A stretch of 64,000 nt of DNA, from the NCBI GenBank assembly GCA_024636505.1, contig JAGXGY010000059.1:1-64000 (forward strand), read 5' to 3'. This stretch comes from Methylobacter sp. GTDB lineage: Bacteria; Pseudomonadota; Gammaproteobacteria; Methylococcales; Methylomonadaceae. Both the position numbers and the translations under genes were made by a program. The number at the start of each line of letters is the position of its first letter. The stretch's first letter is position 1. Below, in pieces: positions 1 to 9,000 of the stretch. Below the pieces are notes generated by a model. The model searched no databases. It was not told the origin of the DNA and saw nothing but the letters and a program-made list of their open reading frames with translations.

Positions 1-141
1 ACGATTTTTCCCGTGCTGATAATTCAGCCTGCCGGAGGGAATATCCGGTACTGCCAGTCGAGGGGACTTTAGACTCCGCATTATGCCGAGCATCGCCCCG
101 TTGAAGCTGGAAGCTCCTTCCTTTAGGTAGGAGTCATTCAC
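1..141 (+). mobile_element. Right end of an IS200/IS605-type element (tnpB 3' end and omegaRNA tail)
   Basis: Frame 3 is open from base 3 to a TGA at 102-104 and encodes a Cys/Arg-rich tail with the segment LPVEGTLDS, like the low-complexity ends of TnpB proteins. It is followed at once by a hairpin (CTCCT at 114-118, AGGAG at 129-133, loop containing CTTTAG) and then TCATTCAC at 134-141. That arrangement is the usual 3' boundary of IS605/IS1341 elements and of the TnpB guide (omega) RNA. The rest of tnpB lies outside the window, so it is unknown whether the gene is intact. The family call rests on the end structure, not on catalytic motifs. Confidence 0.62.
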
Positions 142-221
142 TTTGTTTCCCGGCAAAATCAGAAAAGATATATTTTACCTTGAGCGTTTGGCTTGTACCT
201 TTTTAATTTTTAAGCATAAAA

Positions 222-249
222 AAAGGGAGGGTTTTAAAACCCTCCCTTT
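222..249 (-). terminator. Intrinsic terminator of the outer-membrane protein gene
   Basis: A perfect inverted repeat (arms 222-235 and 236-249, core GGGAGGG/CCCTCCC) lies just after the stop of the minus-strand gene ending at 282. Read on the minus strand it is followed by a run of T, giving a classic Rho-independent terminator. Confidence 0.88.
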
Positions 250-281
250 ATGCCTTTTTCGGGTTTCGCTAAGTGTTTAAC

Positions 282-1178
282 TTAGAACTTGAAACCTAAA
301 GAGCCACCCAGGGTAAAGCCATCGGTATCAACGCCATCAACATCGTCAAAGGTGTGGTGATAACGACCGTCAGCGCCAATGACAATGCCTTTCAGCAATT
401 CATATTCAGCACCGGCGCCAAACTGCATGCCGGTGTTCAATACGGTTACCGCATCAGATGGAGGACTGATGATATTCAGATCCAAACCGACTGGAATCAA
501 CCAAGGCCTGAATTTGCTGCCGTGCATAAACTTGATTTTAGGCGAAGCATTAATGCGCAACATATTAACCGTTACACTTTGTTGTAAATTAACGGTTTGG
601 CCCAAAGCAGCGGTAGTGATGACATTATCAAGACCGCTGTCTTTTCTATCGCCTAATTCGGAATACTCAATGCCAAGCTCCATCAAAAATGAAGTATGAT
701 CCATCAAACCAAACAGGTTGTTGTTCATATTGAAATCAATCGCGCCGCCATAATAGAAAGCGTCTTTGTCTGTTGTGCTGGTCAGAACATCTGTACCTAA
801 GCCTGATCCGCCGAAACCTGATGTCGAACCACGATTATCATCAAAATGCATCCAGCCGCCACGAGCAGAGAATAAATGGTCTTTTTCTACTACGGCAACA
901 GGAGCACTCTTAACCGAAGTCATCCACTGATCCAGCTCCTGAACTTTATCGGCTTCTGCGCTAGAACGAGGACGGCTTGCTTCCGCTCTTAAGCGGCTTA
1001 TTTCGGCTTGCATGGCTTGCATTTGCGCTTCCAACGCATCAACTTTACTGCTCATGCCTGCGACTTCAGCGTGGTGTTGCGCCTTTGATCCGGCGACCGC
1101 TTCGGAAGAAACCACAGCACCGGTCATGGTTAATGTTGCTGCGGCAATACCCAGCGCTAATTTATTTTTATTGATCAT
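282..1178 (-). CDS. Outer-membrane beta-barrel protein with N-terminal coiled coil
   Basis: The 298-residue protein starts with a Sec signal peptide (residues 1-29, Ala-rich, cleavage near AVAG). A short coiled coil follows (about 40-70, with SKVDALEAQMQAMQAEISRL), then alternating beta-strand segments ending in the aromatic residue F298, a typical Bam recognition signal. The coiled coil plus barrel suggests a small porin or OmpA-like surface protein that may oligomerise through the coiled coil. A strong ribosome-binding site (GAGGGGG, 5 nt before ATG) supports the start and high expression. The gene is monocistronic with its own terminator. The substrate is unknown. Confidence 0.72.
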   Translation of the reverse strand: MINKNKLALGIAAATLTMTGAVVSSEAVAGSKAQHHAEVAGMSSKVDALEAQMQAMQAEISRLRAEASRPRSSAEADKVQELDQWMTSVKSAPVAVVEKDHLFSARGGWMHFDDNRGSTSGFGGSGLGTDVLTSTTDKDAFYYGGAIDFNMNNNLFGLMDHTSFLMELGIEYSELGDRKDSGLDNVITTAALGQTVNLQQSVTVNMLRINASPKIKFMHGSKFRPWLIPVGLDLNIISPPSDAVTVLNTGMQFGAGAEYELLKGIVIGADGRYHHTFDDVDGVDTDGFTLGGSLGFKF

Positions 1179-1813
1179 TTATCCCCCTCATGAGGTTATT
1201 ATTTTATAAAAATTTGCTTTAATACAACAAATCCTATCCTACAGCCATAATAGTAGCAGCTAAACCAATTCCCTACAAGTTTTAACGTCACTTTTTTAAT
1301 ATTAATTAATCCTTATTTATCAGCAAGTAAGACTAATTTCCAGTCATAAAAACTTAGCTGTATGTAAAAAACAACAAAACATGCTCTCTATACATTTAAG
1401 CCAAAATTAAAATCCTTCGTACCGTACTTAGCTAAGAATAAAATGCAAAAACCATCGTATCGATTGATGCGTGCTGAATTAGCACAGGAAAATAATGCTA
1501 TAAATATGGTATTCTTTCAGCAATATAAATACAGGTTTTTCTACTTAACAAGAGATTGCACAATAAACGGTTAGTTAGCCGCCTTTTATGTAACCTCTGA
1601 TGAAGTGCAGATAAATCCACAAAAAATCGATAGACCGGCTGCAAAAATCATACCCGCAAGAACACCCCGTTATCGCTCTTTTTGATGACGAATCTAAACT
1701 TAACTTGCCTGTAGCTAATGAGAATTTACCCGTTAATATGTCACATGAGCATCATTTCCTTAGCGATGCCCGACAACCCTATTCATTTTTTACTCTGATC
1801 TTTACCCGCATAC
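1179..1813. other. AT-rich intergenic region with possible gene remnant
   Basis: The region lies between the divergent outer-membrane protein gene and thiO. The first 250 bp are AT-rich and presumably hold the promoter of the minus-strand gene. From about 1618 to 1829 a plus-strand frame stays open for about 70 codons and reads like protein (it includes HPVIALFDDESKLNLPV), but it lacks a normal start codon and runs into the thiO start. It may be the 3' remnant of a lost gene. A 43-codon ORF from 1443 has no recognisable features. Confidence 0.4.
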
Positions 1814-2914
1814 ATGAGCACAACCCCTGACATTACCCTGATTGGCGGCGGCATTATCGGTCTGCTAACTGCCCGCGAGTTTATTAAGGCTGGCGCTACC
1901 GTCGCGATTATTGATAAGAACCAACTGGGGCAGGAATCATCCTGGGCGGGCGGCGGTATTTTGTTGCCGCTTTATCCTTGGCGACAGCCGGATGCGATTA
2001 GCCGCCTGGTATTACAAAGTCTGAAGCTGTACCCGGCTTTGGCCGCGCAATTAACTGCCGAAACCTTGATAGACCCGGAATGGAATCCCTGCGGCTTACT
2101 GATCACTAAAAATCCCGACATGACTGCGGCGGTTAACTGGTGTGACGCTAACGCTATGTTATGCCAACCCGCTGATGCCGGTTTTTTGAACAATATTAAC
2201 ACCATCCCCGACCAGCCGCTTTGGCTACCTGAAATTGCCCAGGCACGAAATCCACGGCTGGTTAAATCGTTAAAACAAGACCTGATCAATAAAGGCGCCA
2301 CGCTAATAGAACATTGCGAATTGACCGGAATTACCCGCACTAATAGCCGCATTACCGCAATCAATACCTCATCCGGCCAGCTCGCCGTCAACCAATTGAT
2401 TATTGCTGCTGGCGCTTGGACCGGTCAGTTATTTCGGCAGCTTTTTTCGGCCGCTATCGACAATGCGCCGAAAATCGCTCCGGTTAAGGGTCAAATGCTG
2501 TTATTTGATGCACTGCCGGAAACGCTTAAGTTCATGGTTCTGGATGGCGATCAATACCTGATTCCACGACATGACGGTAAAATACTGGCGGGCAGCACCG
2601 TAGAGCGGGATGATTTCAACAAGACAACGACTGAAGAAGCCCGAGACCGGCTGCATGCATTTGCCGTAAACTTGTTGCCGTCGCTGAACAGCTTCCCGAT
2701 TGTTCGGCACTGGGCGGGATTAAGACCGGGCACTGAACATGGCATACCGTATATCGACCAACATCCCGAGATCGACAACTTGTACATTAATGCCGGCCAC
2801 TTCAGAAATGGCCTGGCGATGGGACCGGCATCGGCGCAACTGATGGTCGATCTTGTTTTAAAGCGCACAACGCAGGTAGCGCCGGAACCTTATGCATTAA
2901 CCAGCGAGCACTAA
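1814..2914 (+). CDS. thiO: Glycine oxidase ThiO (FAD-dependent)
   Basis: The 366-residue protein belongs to the D-amino-acid oxidase/ThiO family. The Rossmann dinucleotide-binding motif GGGIIG sits at residues 11-16, followed by an acidic strand end near D34. A WAGGGILLPLYPW segment follows at about 45-57, as in ThiO. The C-terminus carries HWAGLRPGTEHGIPYI and HFRNGLAMGP, the second FAD/substrate region. In thiamine synthesis the enzyme oxidises glycine to iminoglycine for thiazole formation. No other thi gene is adjacent, so a role as a related amino-acid oxidase cannot be excluded. Confidence 0.82.
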   Translation: MSTTPDITLIGGGIIGLLTAREFIKAGATVAIIDKNQLGQESSWAGGGILLPLYPWRQPDAISRLVLQSLKLYPALAAQLTAETLIDPEWNPCGLLITKNPDMTAAVNWCDANAMLCQPADAGFLNNINTIPDQPLWLPEIAQARNPRLVKSLKQDLINKGATLIEHCELTGITRTNSRITAINTSSGQLAVNQLIIAAGAWTGQLFRQLFSAAIDNAPKIAPVKGQMLLFDALPETLKFMVLDGDQYLIPRHDGKILAGSTVERDDFNKTTTEEARDRLHAFAVNLLPSLNSFPIVRHWAGLRPGTEHGIPYIDQHPEIDNLYINAGHFRNGLAMGPASAQLMVDLVLKRTTQVAPEPYALTSEH

Positions 2915-3019
2915 TATTTTGAAGACAACAGATGACAACGGGAGTGCAAGCTCTGTCTGCATTCTAATAGTTAATCGCCCTCGCAACCATCAACCTTGCC
3001 CAACAACACGATCGCCCTC

Positions 3020-4033
3020 ATGAATCTATACCCATTACTACGCCCGCTGTTATTTGCTCTGGACCCGGAAATCGCGCACGAAGTGACGCTAAAGCTGCTG
3101 AATGCGGCTTATAGGTCGGGCTTATCCAAACTGATCTACCCAAAAATTGACCACAAACCCGTCAAGATCATGGGACTGGAGTTTAAAAATCCGGTCGGTC
3201 TTGCCGCCGGTCTGGATAAAAACGGCGACTACATTGATGCACTGGCCGCATTGGGTTTCGGCTTTATCGAAATAGGCACAGTGACGCCACGTCCGCAACC
3301 GGGCAACCCAAAACCACGCCTATTCAGACTGCCCGAACACCAGGCCATCATCAACCGCATGGGCTTTAACAATTTAGGCATCGACCACCTGTTGACCCAG
3401 GTAAAACAAAGCGGTTATTCCGGCATTCTGGGCATCAATATCGGCAAGAATTTCGATACACCGATTGAGAATGCGGCAGACGACTATTTGATCGGTTTAC
3501 GCAAGGCTTATACATCGGCCAGCTACATCACCCTTAATATATCGTCACCGAACACCAAAAACCTGCGCCAATTACAGCAGGGCGATGACGTTAAAGCGCT
3601 TATTTCTACGTTAAAAGAAGAACAGCTGAAATTACAGCAGCAACACGGCAACTACGTGCCTTTAGCGCTAAAAATAGCGCCCGATCTGACAGCCGCTGAA
3701 ATAAGCCATATTGCTAAGCTGTTACTGGAATTTGAAATTGACGGCGTGATAGCGACCAACACCACCATTGCCCGCGACAGGATTGCAGGCCACCCGCTTG
3801 CCGATGAAGCAGGCGGTTTAAGCGGTGCGCCGGTTAAGGAACAATCCACTATAGTCGTGCGGGGCTTGGCGGAGGAACTCAATGGCAAGATTCCGATTAT
3901 TGCGGCAGGCGGAATTTTAACGGCCAACGATGCGCAGGAAAAATTAGCGGCTGGAGCCGCTCTGGTACAAATCTACAGCGGCCTTATTTATCGCGGACCG
4001 CAGCTGATCGAAGGTATTGTTAAGTCACTTTAA
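3020..4033 (+). CDS. pyrD: Dihydroorotate dehydrogenase (quinone), class 2
   Basis: The enzyme oxidises dihydroorotate to orotate in pyrimidine synthesis and passes electrons to membrane quinone. I start at the ATG at 3020 ([20 protein letters not shown]), which matches the family N-terminus, an amphipathic helix that docks to the membrane. A TTG 24 nt upstream would add eight unconserved residues. Visible signatures are [14 protein letters not shown] (FMN/orotate), [11 protein letters not shown] with the class-2 catalytic Ser, and a C-terminal [17 protein letters not shown] phosphate-binding region. The product is 337 aa, normal for class 2. It appears transcriptionally independent of thiO. 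Confidence 0.95.
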   Translation: MNLYPLLRPLLFALDPEIAHEVTLKLLNAAYRSGLSKLIYPKIDHKPVKIMGLEFKNPVGLAAGLDKNGDYIDALAALGFGFIEIGTVTPRPQPGNPKPRLFRLPEHQAIINRMGFNNLGIDHLLTQVKQSGYSGILGINIGKNFDTPIENAADDYLIGLRKAYTSASYITLNISSPNTKNLRQLQQGDDVKALISTLKEEQLKLQQQHGNYVPLALKIAPDLTAAEISHIAKLLLEFEIDGVIATNTTIARDRIAGHPLADEAGGLSGAPVKEQSTIVVRGLAEELNGKIPIIAAGGILTANDAQEKLAAGAALVQIYSGLIYRGPQLIEGIVKSL

Positions 4034-4066
4034 GTCACTGTAAAGCTTGCCGCCTTTTTACGCCAG

Positions 4067-4114
4067 AGCAAGCTCAGGACTCCAACGCAGGAGTTCAAAG
4101 CTTGCTTTAATTTT
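4067..4114 (+). terminator. Hairpin terminator after pyrD
   Basis: Outer arms AGCAAGCT (4067-4074) and AGCTTGCT (4099-4106) enclose an inner GACTCC/GGAGTT stem and are followed by TTTAATTTT. It lies between the convergent genes pyrD and pmbA and may act in both directions. Confidence 0.55.
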
Positions 4115-4128
4115 ACCAATAGCTAGCC

Positions 4129-5460
4129 TTATTCCCCGGCAATCGACATCCGCTCTACCAGTATCGAACCGGTACGGACATTGCCGCGATAATCAATATC
4201 ATTGCCCACGGCGACAATATTTTTCAGCATGTCTTTCAGATTACCGGCAATGGTGATTTCCTCAACCGGATATTGAATTTCGCCGTTTTCCACCCAGAAC
4301 CCAGCAGCGCCGCGCGAATAATCGCCGGTCATTATATTGACGCCCTGCCCCATCAATTCGGTGACCAACAAACCGGTATTCAGCGCCTTTAACATCGCCT
4401 GAAAATCAAGTTCACCCGGATCGATGGTTAAATTATGCACGCCACCGGCATTTCCGGTGCTGCGCAGTCCCAGTTTTCGTGCGGAATAAGTGCTCAACAC
4501 ATAACCGCGCAAAACACCGTCGCTGACGATGTCTCGGGTTTGCGTGGCAACGCCTTCACCGTCATAGGCACTACTGCCCAAAGCGCCTTTTAAATAGGGC
4601 TGCTCGTGAATGCGGACAAATTCCGGAAAGACTTGGGTATCCAAGGCATCCAGCAGAAAAGTGGACTTGCGGTATAGATTACCGCCGCTGATTGCGCCGA
4701 TAAACGAACCCAGCAAGCCGGAAGCGACTTCCGCACAATAGAGCACCGGACACTGCCGCGTACTTAAGCTTCGAGCCTGCAAGCGCCGGAGCGTCCGCTC
4801 GGCCGCTTTATTGCCCACATCAACGGCGGCTTCCAGATTAAGCGCATCCCTTGCAACGCTATACCAATAATCGCGCTGCATACTGTCGCCGCGTTGCGCC
4901 AAAACCGAACAGCTCAGGGAATGGCGGGTTGAAGCGTAGCCCTGAAGAAAGTCCAGCGTATTGCCCATCACCCGGATGCTTTGATGGGTATCGACCGAAG
5001 CGCCTTCGGAATTACTGATTTCCGCATGGTAAGACCGCGCCGCATCTTCGCATTCAACAGCCAGCGAAATGGCTCCATCGACACCAATATCCCACGGATG
5101 ATTGAGATCAAGATCCGGGAATTCGGTAGCCAACAGCTCTTGTTCCGGTAGACCGGAATATTCGTCTTCACTGGTATAACGGGCAATACTGCAGGCCGCG
5201 CCGACTGTTTCCTTGATCGAAGCGAACGATAAATCCGTGGTACTGGCAGAGCCTTTGCGTTGACCAAAATAAACGGTCACGCCCAAGCCCTGGCTGCAAT
5301 GATGCTCTATGGTTTCGACATCGCCGAGACGCACCGCTACGGACAAGCCGTTTTCCTGGCTCAAACCGCCTTCTGCGGCGCTGGCACCCTGTTTTACCGC
5401 CTCGTCCAAGATGTCCTGAACGGTGTTTTTTAAATAGTTGATTTGTTCCTGATTTTGCAC
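4129..5460 (-). CDS. pmbA: Metalloprotease-complex subunit PmbA (TldE)
   Basis: The 443-residue protein is the TldE/PmbA partner of the TldD/TldE heterodimeric metalloprotease, known for processing peptides such as microcins and for CcdA turnover. It starts with a GTG codon. Family segments include AAEGGLSQENGLSVAVRLGD near the N-terminus and GGVHNLTIDPGE plus LVTELMGQGVNIMTGDYSRG near the C-terminus. It lacks the HExxxH zinc motif, as expected for TldE. Its partner tldD lies 0.5 kb upstream on the same strand, separated by three tiny reading frames, so the two may be co-transcribed. Confidence 0.93.
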   Translation of the reverse strand: MQNQEQINYLKNTVQDILDEAVKQGASAAEGGLSQENGLSVAVRLGDVETIEHHCSQGLGVTVYFGQRKGSASTTDLSFASIKETVGAACSIARYTSEDEYSGLPEQELLATEFPDLDLNHPWDIGVDGAISLAVECEDAARSYHAEISNSEGASVDTHQSIRVMGNTLDFLQGYASTRHSLSCSVLAQRGDSMQRDYWYSVARDALNLEAAVDVGNKAAERTLRRLQARSLSTRQCPVLYCAEVASGLLGSFIGAISGGNLYRKSTFLLDALDTQVFPEFVRIHEQPYLKGALGSSAYDGEGVATQTRDIVSDGVLRGYVLSTYSARKLGLRSTGNAGGVHNLTIDPGELDFQAMLKALNTGLLVTELMGQGVNIMTGDYSRGAAGFWVENGEIQYPVEEITIAGNLKDMLKNIVAVGNDIDYRGNVRTGSILVERMSIAGE

Positions 5461-5480
5461 GGTGCTCTCTTAATTTGCTT

Positions 5481-5603
5481 TTATGCGATTTGACGATTTA
5501 TCTGCTGAAATGAGACCTCATTAATTTCTTTAGTCTCAAAAATCGGGCGCTCTGAAAACTCTAGTAATGCCGTATCGGTATCTTCAAAATATTTAATTTT
5601 CAC
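5481..5603 (-). CDS. Small DUF2283-like protein, probably C-terminally altered
   Basis: A GTG start at 5603 preceded by AGGA gives a 40-residue product beginning VKIKYFEDTDTALLEF. This closely resembles the start of DUF2283 proteins, which are often found beside toxin-like partners. After KEINE the expected IYIDLD-type continuation and the G-x-hydrophobic end are replaced by an unrelated short tail, so the gene may be truncated or frameshifted. No DUF4258-type partner is visible. The family call is by N-terminal similarity only. Confidence 0.55.
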   Translation of the reverse strand: MKIKYFEDTDTALLEFSERPIFETKEINEVSFQQINRQIA

Positions 5604-5631
5604 GACTCTGTCCTAAAAAAGAAATAACTCA

Positions 5632-5739
5632 TTATTTTGATTCGTGATCCTTGAAATCTTGATAGGAATCCCAGGCAAAATAACTGATTAAAGCGACAAA
5701 AACCGTAGCGATTAAAAACATGATAATAGTATTAAACAT
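5632..5739 (-). CDS. 35-residue single-span membrane protein
   Basis: The product begins MFNTIIMFLIATVFVALISY, a single hydrophobic span, and ends in a charged tail (WDSYQDFKDHESK). The ATG overlaps the last codons of the upstream two-span frame (GATGTTTAA), indicating translational coupling, and AAGGAG lies just upstream. I know paired small membrane proteins of this layout in other gammaproteobacteria but no function for them. Confidence 0.55.
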   Translation of the reverse strand: MFNTIIMFLIATVFVALISYFAWDSYQDFKDHESK

Positions 5740-5945
5740 CGATTAACTCCTTTATCAATTTCTTGATAATACGATACTGGTAAATAATAAAAATACTGAT
5801 GCCGACTATTGCCAGCAACGCCATAAATAACAGCCAGATAATTTGCTGCCGTCCAGCCGACTAAAGTAATCATAATCGCAACCGCTGCAAAAAGTATTTT
5901 CTCATGAAGCGAAAGATCGGCTTTTATACTTTCTAGTTTTGACAT
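5732..5945 (-). pseudogene. Frameshifted two-span small membrane protein
   Basis: From the ATG at 5945 the frame encodes a basic/acidic lead (MSKLESIKADLSLHEK) and a first membrane span (ILFAAVAIMITLVGW). Near 5843 the coherent reading jumps frame: the second span (LLFMALLAIVGISIFIIYQY) and a lysine-rich end lie in the next frame, which stops at 5732-5734 and overlaps the ATG of the 35-residue gene. Losing 2 nt or gaining 1 nt at AAATT would explain this. In the original frame the protein becomes 77 residues with a non-hydrophobic tail. It is either inactivated or a sequencing error. Confidence 0.6.
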
Positions 5946-5954
5946 GAATTCCCT

Positions 5955-7406
5955 CTAAACGCTGGTCCCGCCAACCGTCAGGCCATCAATTTTTAGCGTA
6001 GGCTGACCGACGCCGACCGGCACGCTTTGCCCTTCCTTGCCGCAGGTGCCGACGCCGCTATCGAGTTCCAGATCGGAACCGACCATCGATACTTTGGTGA
6101 GCACATCCGGGCCGTTACCGATCAGCGTCGCGCCTTTAACCGCACAGGTAATTTTACCGTTTTCGATCAGATAGGCTTCGCTGGCGGAAAACACGAATTT
6201 TCCCGAGGTAATATCAACCTGGCCGCCGCCGAAGTTTTTGGCATACAGGCCTTTTTTGACCGATTTGATGATTTCTTCGGGATCATGCTGCCCCGGCAGC
6301 ATGTAGGTGTTGGTCATGCGCGGCATCGGCAGATGCGCGTAAGATTCGCGCCGACCGTTACCGGTAGGGTTAACGCCCATTAACCGGGCATTCAGATTGT
6401 CCTGCATATAGCCTTTGAGGATGCCGTTTTCGATCAACACGGTAAGTTCGGTCGGCGTACCTTCATCATCAATGCTTAACGAACCGCGCCGTCCGGCCAA
6501 GGTGCCGTCATCGACTACCGTGCACAAATCGGATGCTACCCGTTCGCCGACGCGACCACTGAATGCCGAGGTGCCTTTACGGTTAAAATCGCCTTCCAGA
6601 CCGTGGCCTATCGCCTCATGCAGTAAAATACCCGGCCAACCCGGTCCCAGCACTACCGTCATGTTGCCGGCAGGCGCATCGACGGCTTCCAGGTTAACCA
6701 GCGCCTGTCTTACCGCTTCGCGGCCATACTCCAACGCGGTATCCTGGTCGATAAAATAGCTGTAATCGCTACGTCCGCCGCCGCCCATGCTGCCTTGTTC
6801 GCGCTGGCCCTTTTGTTCGACAATCACGGTGACATTCATCCGCACCAAAGGGCGCACGTCGGCAACCAAGGAACCGTCCTGTCTTGCCACCAGAATATGT
6901 TCATGTACGCCAACCAGACTGACAATCACTTCTTCAATGCGACTGTCCAGTTTTCGTGTTTCGCTGTCGACCCGGCGCAACAAATCGATTTTTTGCTGAT
7001 CTTCCAGCGATTTTAACGAATTATGCGTCGCGTAATACGGAGTCCAATGGGCGGCCTTGGTAGAGACTTTGCAATGCAAGGGATCTGCATCCTGCCCTTG
7101 ACGAACAATGGCTTTAACGTTATTGGCCGCCTCCAGCAACACTGGCAATTCAATGCGGTCACTGTAAGCAAAGCCGGTTTTTTCGCCGCAAACTGCACGC
7201 ACACCGGCTCCCTGCTCAATGCTATGGCTCCCATTTTTGATGATGCCGCCCTCCATAACCCAAGATTCAAAATGGCTGGATTGAAAGTAAATATCTGCCG
7301 CATCAACCGGTGAGCTGAGCAATCGGCCCATAATTTTTTCAATATCGCCATCTTGTATACCGGCCGGTATCAGAATGGCTTGTCTGGCAAGGTTTAGTAT
7401 TTTCAC
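5955..7406 (-). CDS. tldD: Metalloprotease TldD
   Basis: The 483-residue protein carries the active-site motif HEAIGH at residues 263-268, in which the two His (with a later Cys) bind zinc. The glycine-rich segment [17 protein letters not shown] near the C-terminus is also diagnostic. Together with PmbA it forms the TldD/E peptidase, in which unfolded peptides are threaded to the TldD active site. The start is GTG at 7406. No Shine-Dalgarno sequence is visible, because a heptamer tandem repeat fills positions -4 to -38. Genes upstream on the same strand are the bamC-like lipoprotein and a nitrilase. Confidence 0.94.
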   Translation of the reverse strand: MKILNLARQAILIPAGIQDGDIEKIMGRLLSSPVDAADIYFQSSHFESWVMEGGIIKNGSHSIEQGAGVRAVCGEKTGFAYSDRIELPVLLEAANNVKAIVRQGQDADPLHCKVSTKAAHWTPYYATHNSLKSLEDQQKIDLLRRVDSETRKLDSRIEEVIVSLVGVHEHILVARQDGSLVADVRPLVRMNVTVIVEQKGQREQGSMGGGGRSDYSYFIDQDTALEYGREAVRQALVNLEAVDAPAGNMTVVLGPGWPGILLHEAIGHGLEGDFNRKGTSAFSGRVGERVASDLCTVVDDGTLAGRRGSLSIDDEGTPTELTVLIENGILKGYMQDNLNARLMGVNPTGNGRRESYAHLPMPRMTNTYMLPGQHDPEEIIKSVKKGLYAKNFGGGQVDITSGKFVFSASEAYLIENGKITCAVKGATLIGNGPDVLTKVSMVGSDLELDSGVGTCGKEGQSVPVGVGQPTLKIDGLTVGGTSV

Positions 7407-7409
7407 AGA

Positions 7410-7444
7410 TTCAGGGTTCAGGGTTCAGGGTTCAGGGTTCAGGG
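7410..7444 (-). repeat. Five tandem TTCAGGG heptamers upstream of tldD
   Basis: Five perfect copies of a 7-bp unit (TTCAGGG on the plus strand, CCCTGAA on the coding strand) occupy the leader of tldD and end 4 nt before its GTG start. The copy number could vary by slippage and change spacing in the ribosome-binding region. Confidence 0.95.
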
Positions 7445-7484
7445 TAATAACGTTCGGATAGCTTGCTTTAGCCTTTAGCATCAA

Positions 7485-8072
7485 TCATTTCTCTACCAAA
7501 TCATCACGAATAATTTTATATAACATATCTAACAGTTCCTCCGAAGCATCAACCGGCGCATCATAATAGCCGTCCTGATCGCCAGAGGCTCCACGTTGTT
7601 CGGTTTTATTGCTGATCGCAGCGGTTATCGCCGTTTCAGCGGCACCTTTTGTTACCGATACCAGGTAGTTGGATTCTTTAGGCTCTTCCTTTAAAAAAGA
7701 TAAGAATTTTTCAAAAAAACCACTTGAACTATAATTGATATATAAATGACCTTTATTGCGTTCATGATCGGTTATTTTGATGCCGCTTTGCTTCAATGCC
7801 CGATTCAAGGTATCCCAGGCTTGATCGAAGGGTTGTTTGATGTTCAGTTGTGCAGGGGTAACCAGGTAAACATCCGCACCTAAACCGGTATTGTCATTTT
7901 TCTTCGGAATCGAGCTGTTATCGACTATACGCTGTTCTCGGCTTGGACTGCCGCTCATCACAGTTGGCGGGCGCTCAAGATTTTCGGTGCTGCGATACCG
8001 GCCTTCCTCCGGGGTGACTGAACAGGAAGCCAGAAAACCGGCCAGCAATAAACTTTTAACGATTACGCGCAT
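7485..8072 (-). CDS. bamC: BamC-like outer-membrane lipoprotein
   Basis: The N-terminus is a lipoprotein signal peptide with lipobox LASC, giving a lipidated Cys at residue 17. The next segment (YRSTENLERPP) resembles the extended N-terminal lasso of BamC/NlpB. A single globular domain follows (about 75-140: IKQPFDQAWDTLNRALKQSG, then GHLYINYSS), the first helix-grip domain of BamC. At 195 residues it is shorter than E. coli BamC, so the second domain seems reduced. BamC is an accessory subunit of the BAM complex. Its position between a nitrilase and tldD is not the classical dapA neighbourhood, so the name is by fold. Confidence 0.62.
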   Translation of the reverse strand: MRVIVKSLLLAGFLASCSVTPEEGRYRSTENLERPPTVMSGSPSREQRIVDNSSIPKKNDNTGLGADVYLVTPAQLNIKQPFDQAWDTLNRALKQSGIKITDHERNKGHLYINYSSSGFFEKFLSFLKEEPKESNYLVSVTKGAAETAITAAISNKTEQRGASGDQDGYYDAPVDASEELLDMLYKIIRDDLVEK

Positions 8073-8079
8073 ATTTTCC

Positions 8080-8883
8080 TCAAAAAAAACGACGATGGTT
8101 CAGCGCCGGAAATGCGCCCCGCACTTTTTCCAGGCGCTCCAGATCTATGTCAGCCGCTACAAAGCCGCCGCCGGTTTTGTAGCAATCCAGCACCACACCC
8201 CACGGATCGATAATCATGCTATGTCCGAAAGTCTTGCGTCCATTAACATGAAAACCGCCTTGATTCGGCGCGATGACATAACACAGGTTTTCCACGGCGC
8301 GCGCACGCAGTAATAATTCCCAGTGAGCCGCGCCTGTTTCAGCGGTAAATGCCGATGGGATAACCAGTATCTCCATGCCCATCTTGCGGAAAAACTCGGG
8401 AAAGCGTAAATCGTAACAAACGGCGACACCCACTCGGCCAAAAGGGGTATCAATCACCAACAGCTCAGTGCCCGCTTCAATAGAATCGGATTCTCGGTAA
8501 ACCTCATCGCTACCGGGAACGTTGACATCAAACAAATGAACTTTATCGTAGCGAGCAACGCGTTCGCCTTGATCGTTATAAATCAGACAAGCCGCCCGCA
8601 CTTTATTGCCGTCATTACCCGTTATCGGAATGGTGCCGCCAACGACCCAGACCGCATATTTTTTTGCAACTGCTGCCAAAAAACCTTGGATAGGCCCTGA
8701 ACCGTCGACTTCTTTTGCTTTAATTTTGTCTAATTCATGATCGCCCATTAACGCAAAATTTTCCGGCAAAGCCACCAGCTTTGCACCTGCTTTGGCCGCT
8801 TCCGCGATCAACTTGTCGGCTTCCAGCAAATTAGCGCTAACATTAGGACTTGATGCCATTTGTATGGCCGCACATCTGTTCAT
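8080..8883 (-). CDS. Carbon-nitrogen hydrolase (Nit/omega-amidase-like)
   Basis: The 267-residue nitrilase-superfamily amidase has the full Glu-Lys-Cys triad: E41 (ALPENF), K114 (YDKVHLFD) and C156 (AVCYDLRFPE). The sequence is closest in style to the Nit1/Nit2 group, which hydrolyses deaminated glutathione or alpha-keto acid amides. The gene lies between yhdP and the bamC-like gene in the conserved maf-rng-yhdP-nit-tldD order. It is probably cytoplasmic, since no signal peptide is present. The exact substrate is not determinable from sequence. Confidence 0.86.
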   Translation of the reverse strand: MNRCAAIQMASSPNVSANLLEADKLIAEAAKAGAKLVALPENFALMGDHELDKIKAKEVDGSGPIQGFLAAVAKKYAVWVVGGTIPITGNDGNKVRAACLIYNDQGERVARYDKVHLFDVNVPGSDEVYRESDSIEAGTELLVIDTPFGRVGVAVCYDLRFPEFFRKMGMEILVIPSAFTAETGAAHWELLLRARAVENLCYVIAPNQGGFHVNGRKTFGHSMIIDPWGVVLDCYKTGGGFVAADIDLERLEKVRGAFPALNHRRFF

Positions 8884-8920
8884 ATTATTCTCTCTTTAAT
8901 TTATCGCTACTCAGTCATCA

Positions 8921-9000
8921 AATACAATGGAACGCTGATGAATATGATGACGCAGAGTATTCAATGAATAATCTTAATTATCCGCATCATCCGCGTTCTA
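8921..9000. repeat. Dispersed intergenic repeat, copy 1
   Basis: The segment contains AATGGAACGCTGATGAATAT and, near its end, CATCCGCGTTCTA, which forms imperfect inverted ends. A related copy lies at about 48209-48330. It sits between yhdP and the nitrilase gene and overlaps the yhdP stop. Confidence 0.55.

Noticed and set aside
1443-1574. 43-codon ORF starting MQKPSYRLMRAEL
   Set aside because: No recognisable family, weak ribosome-binding site, AT-rich context; not enough support to call a gene.
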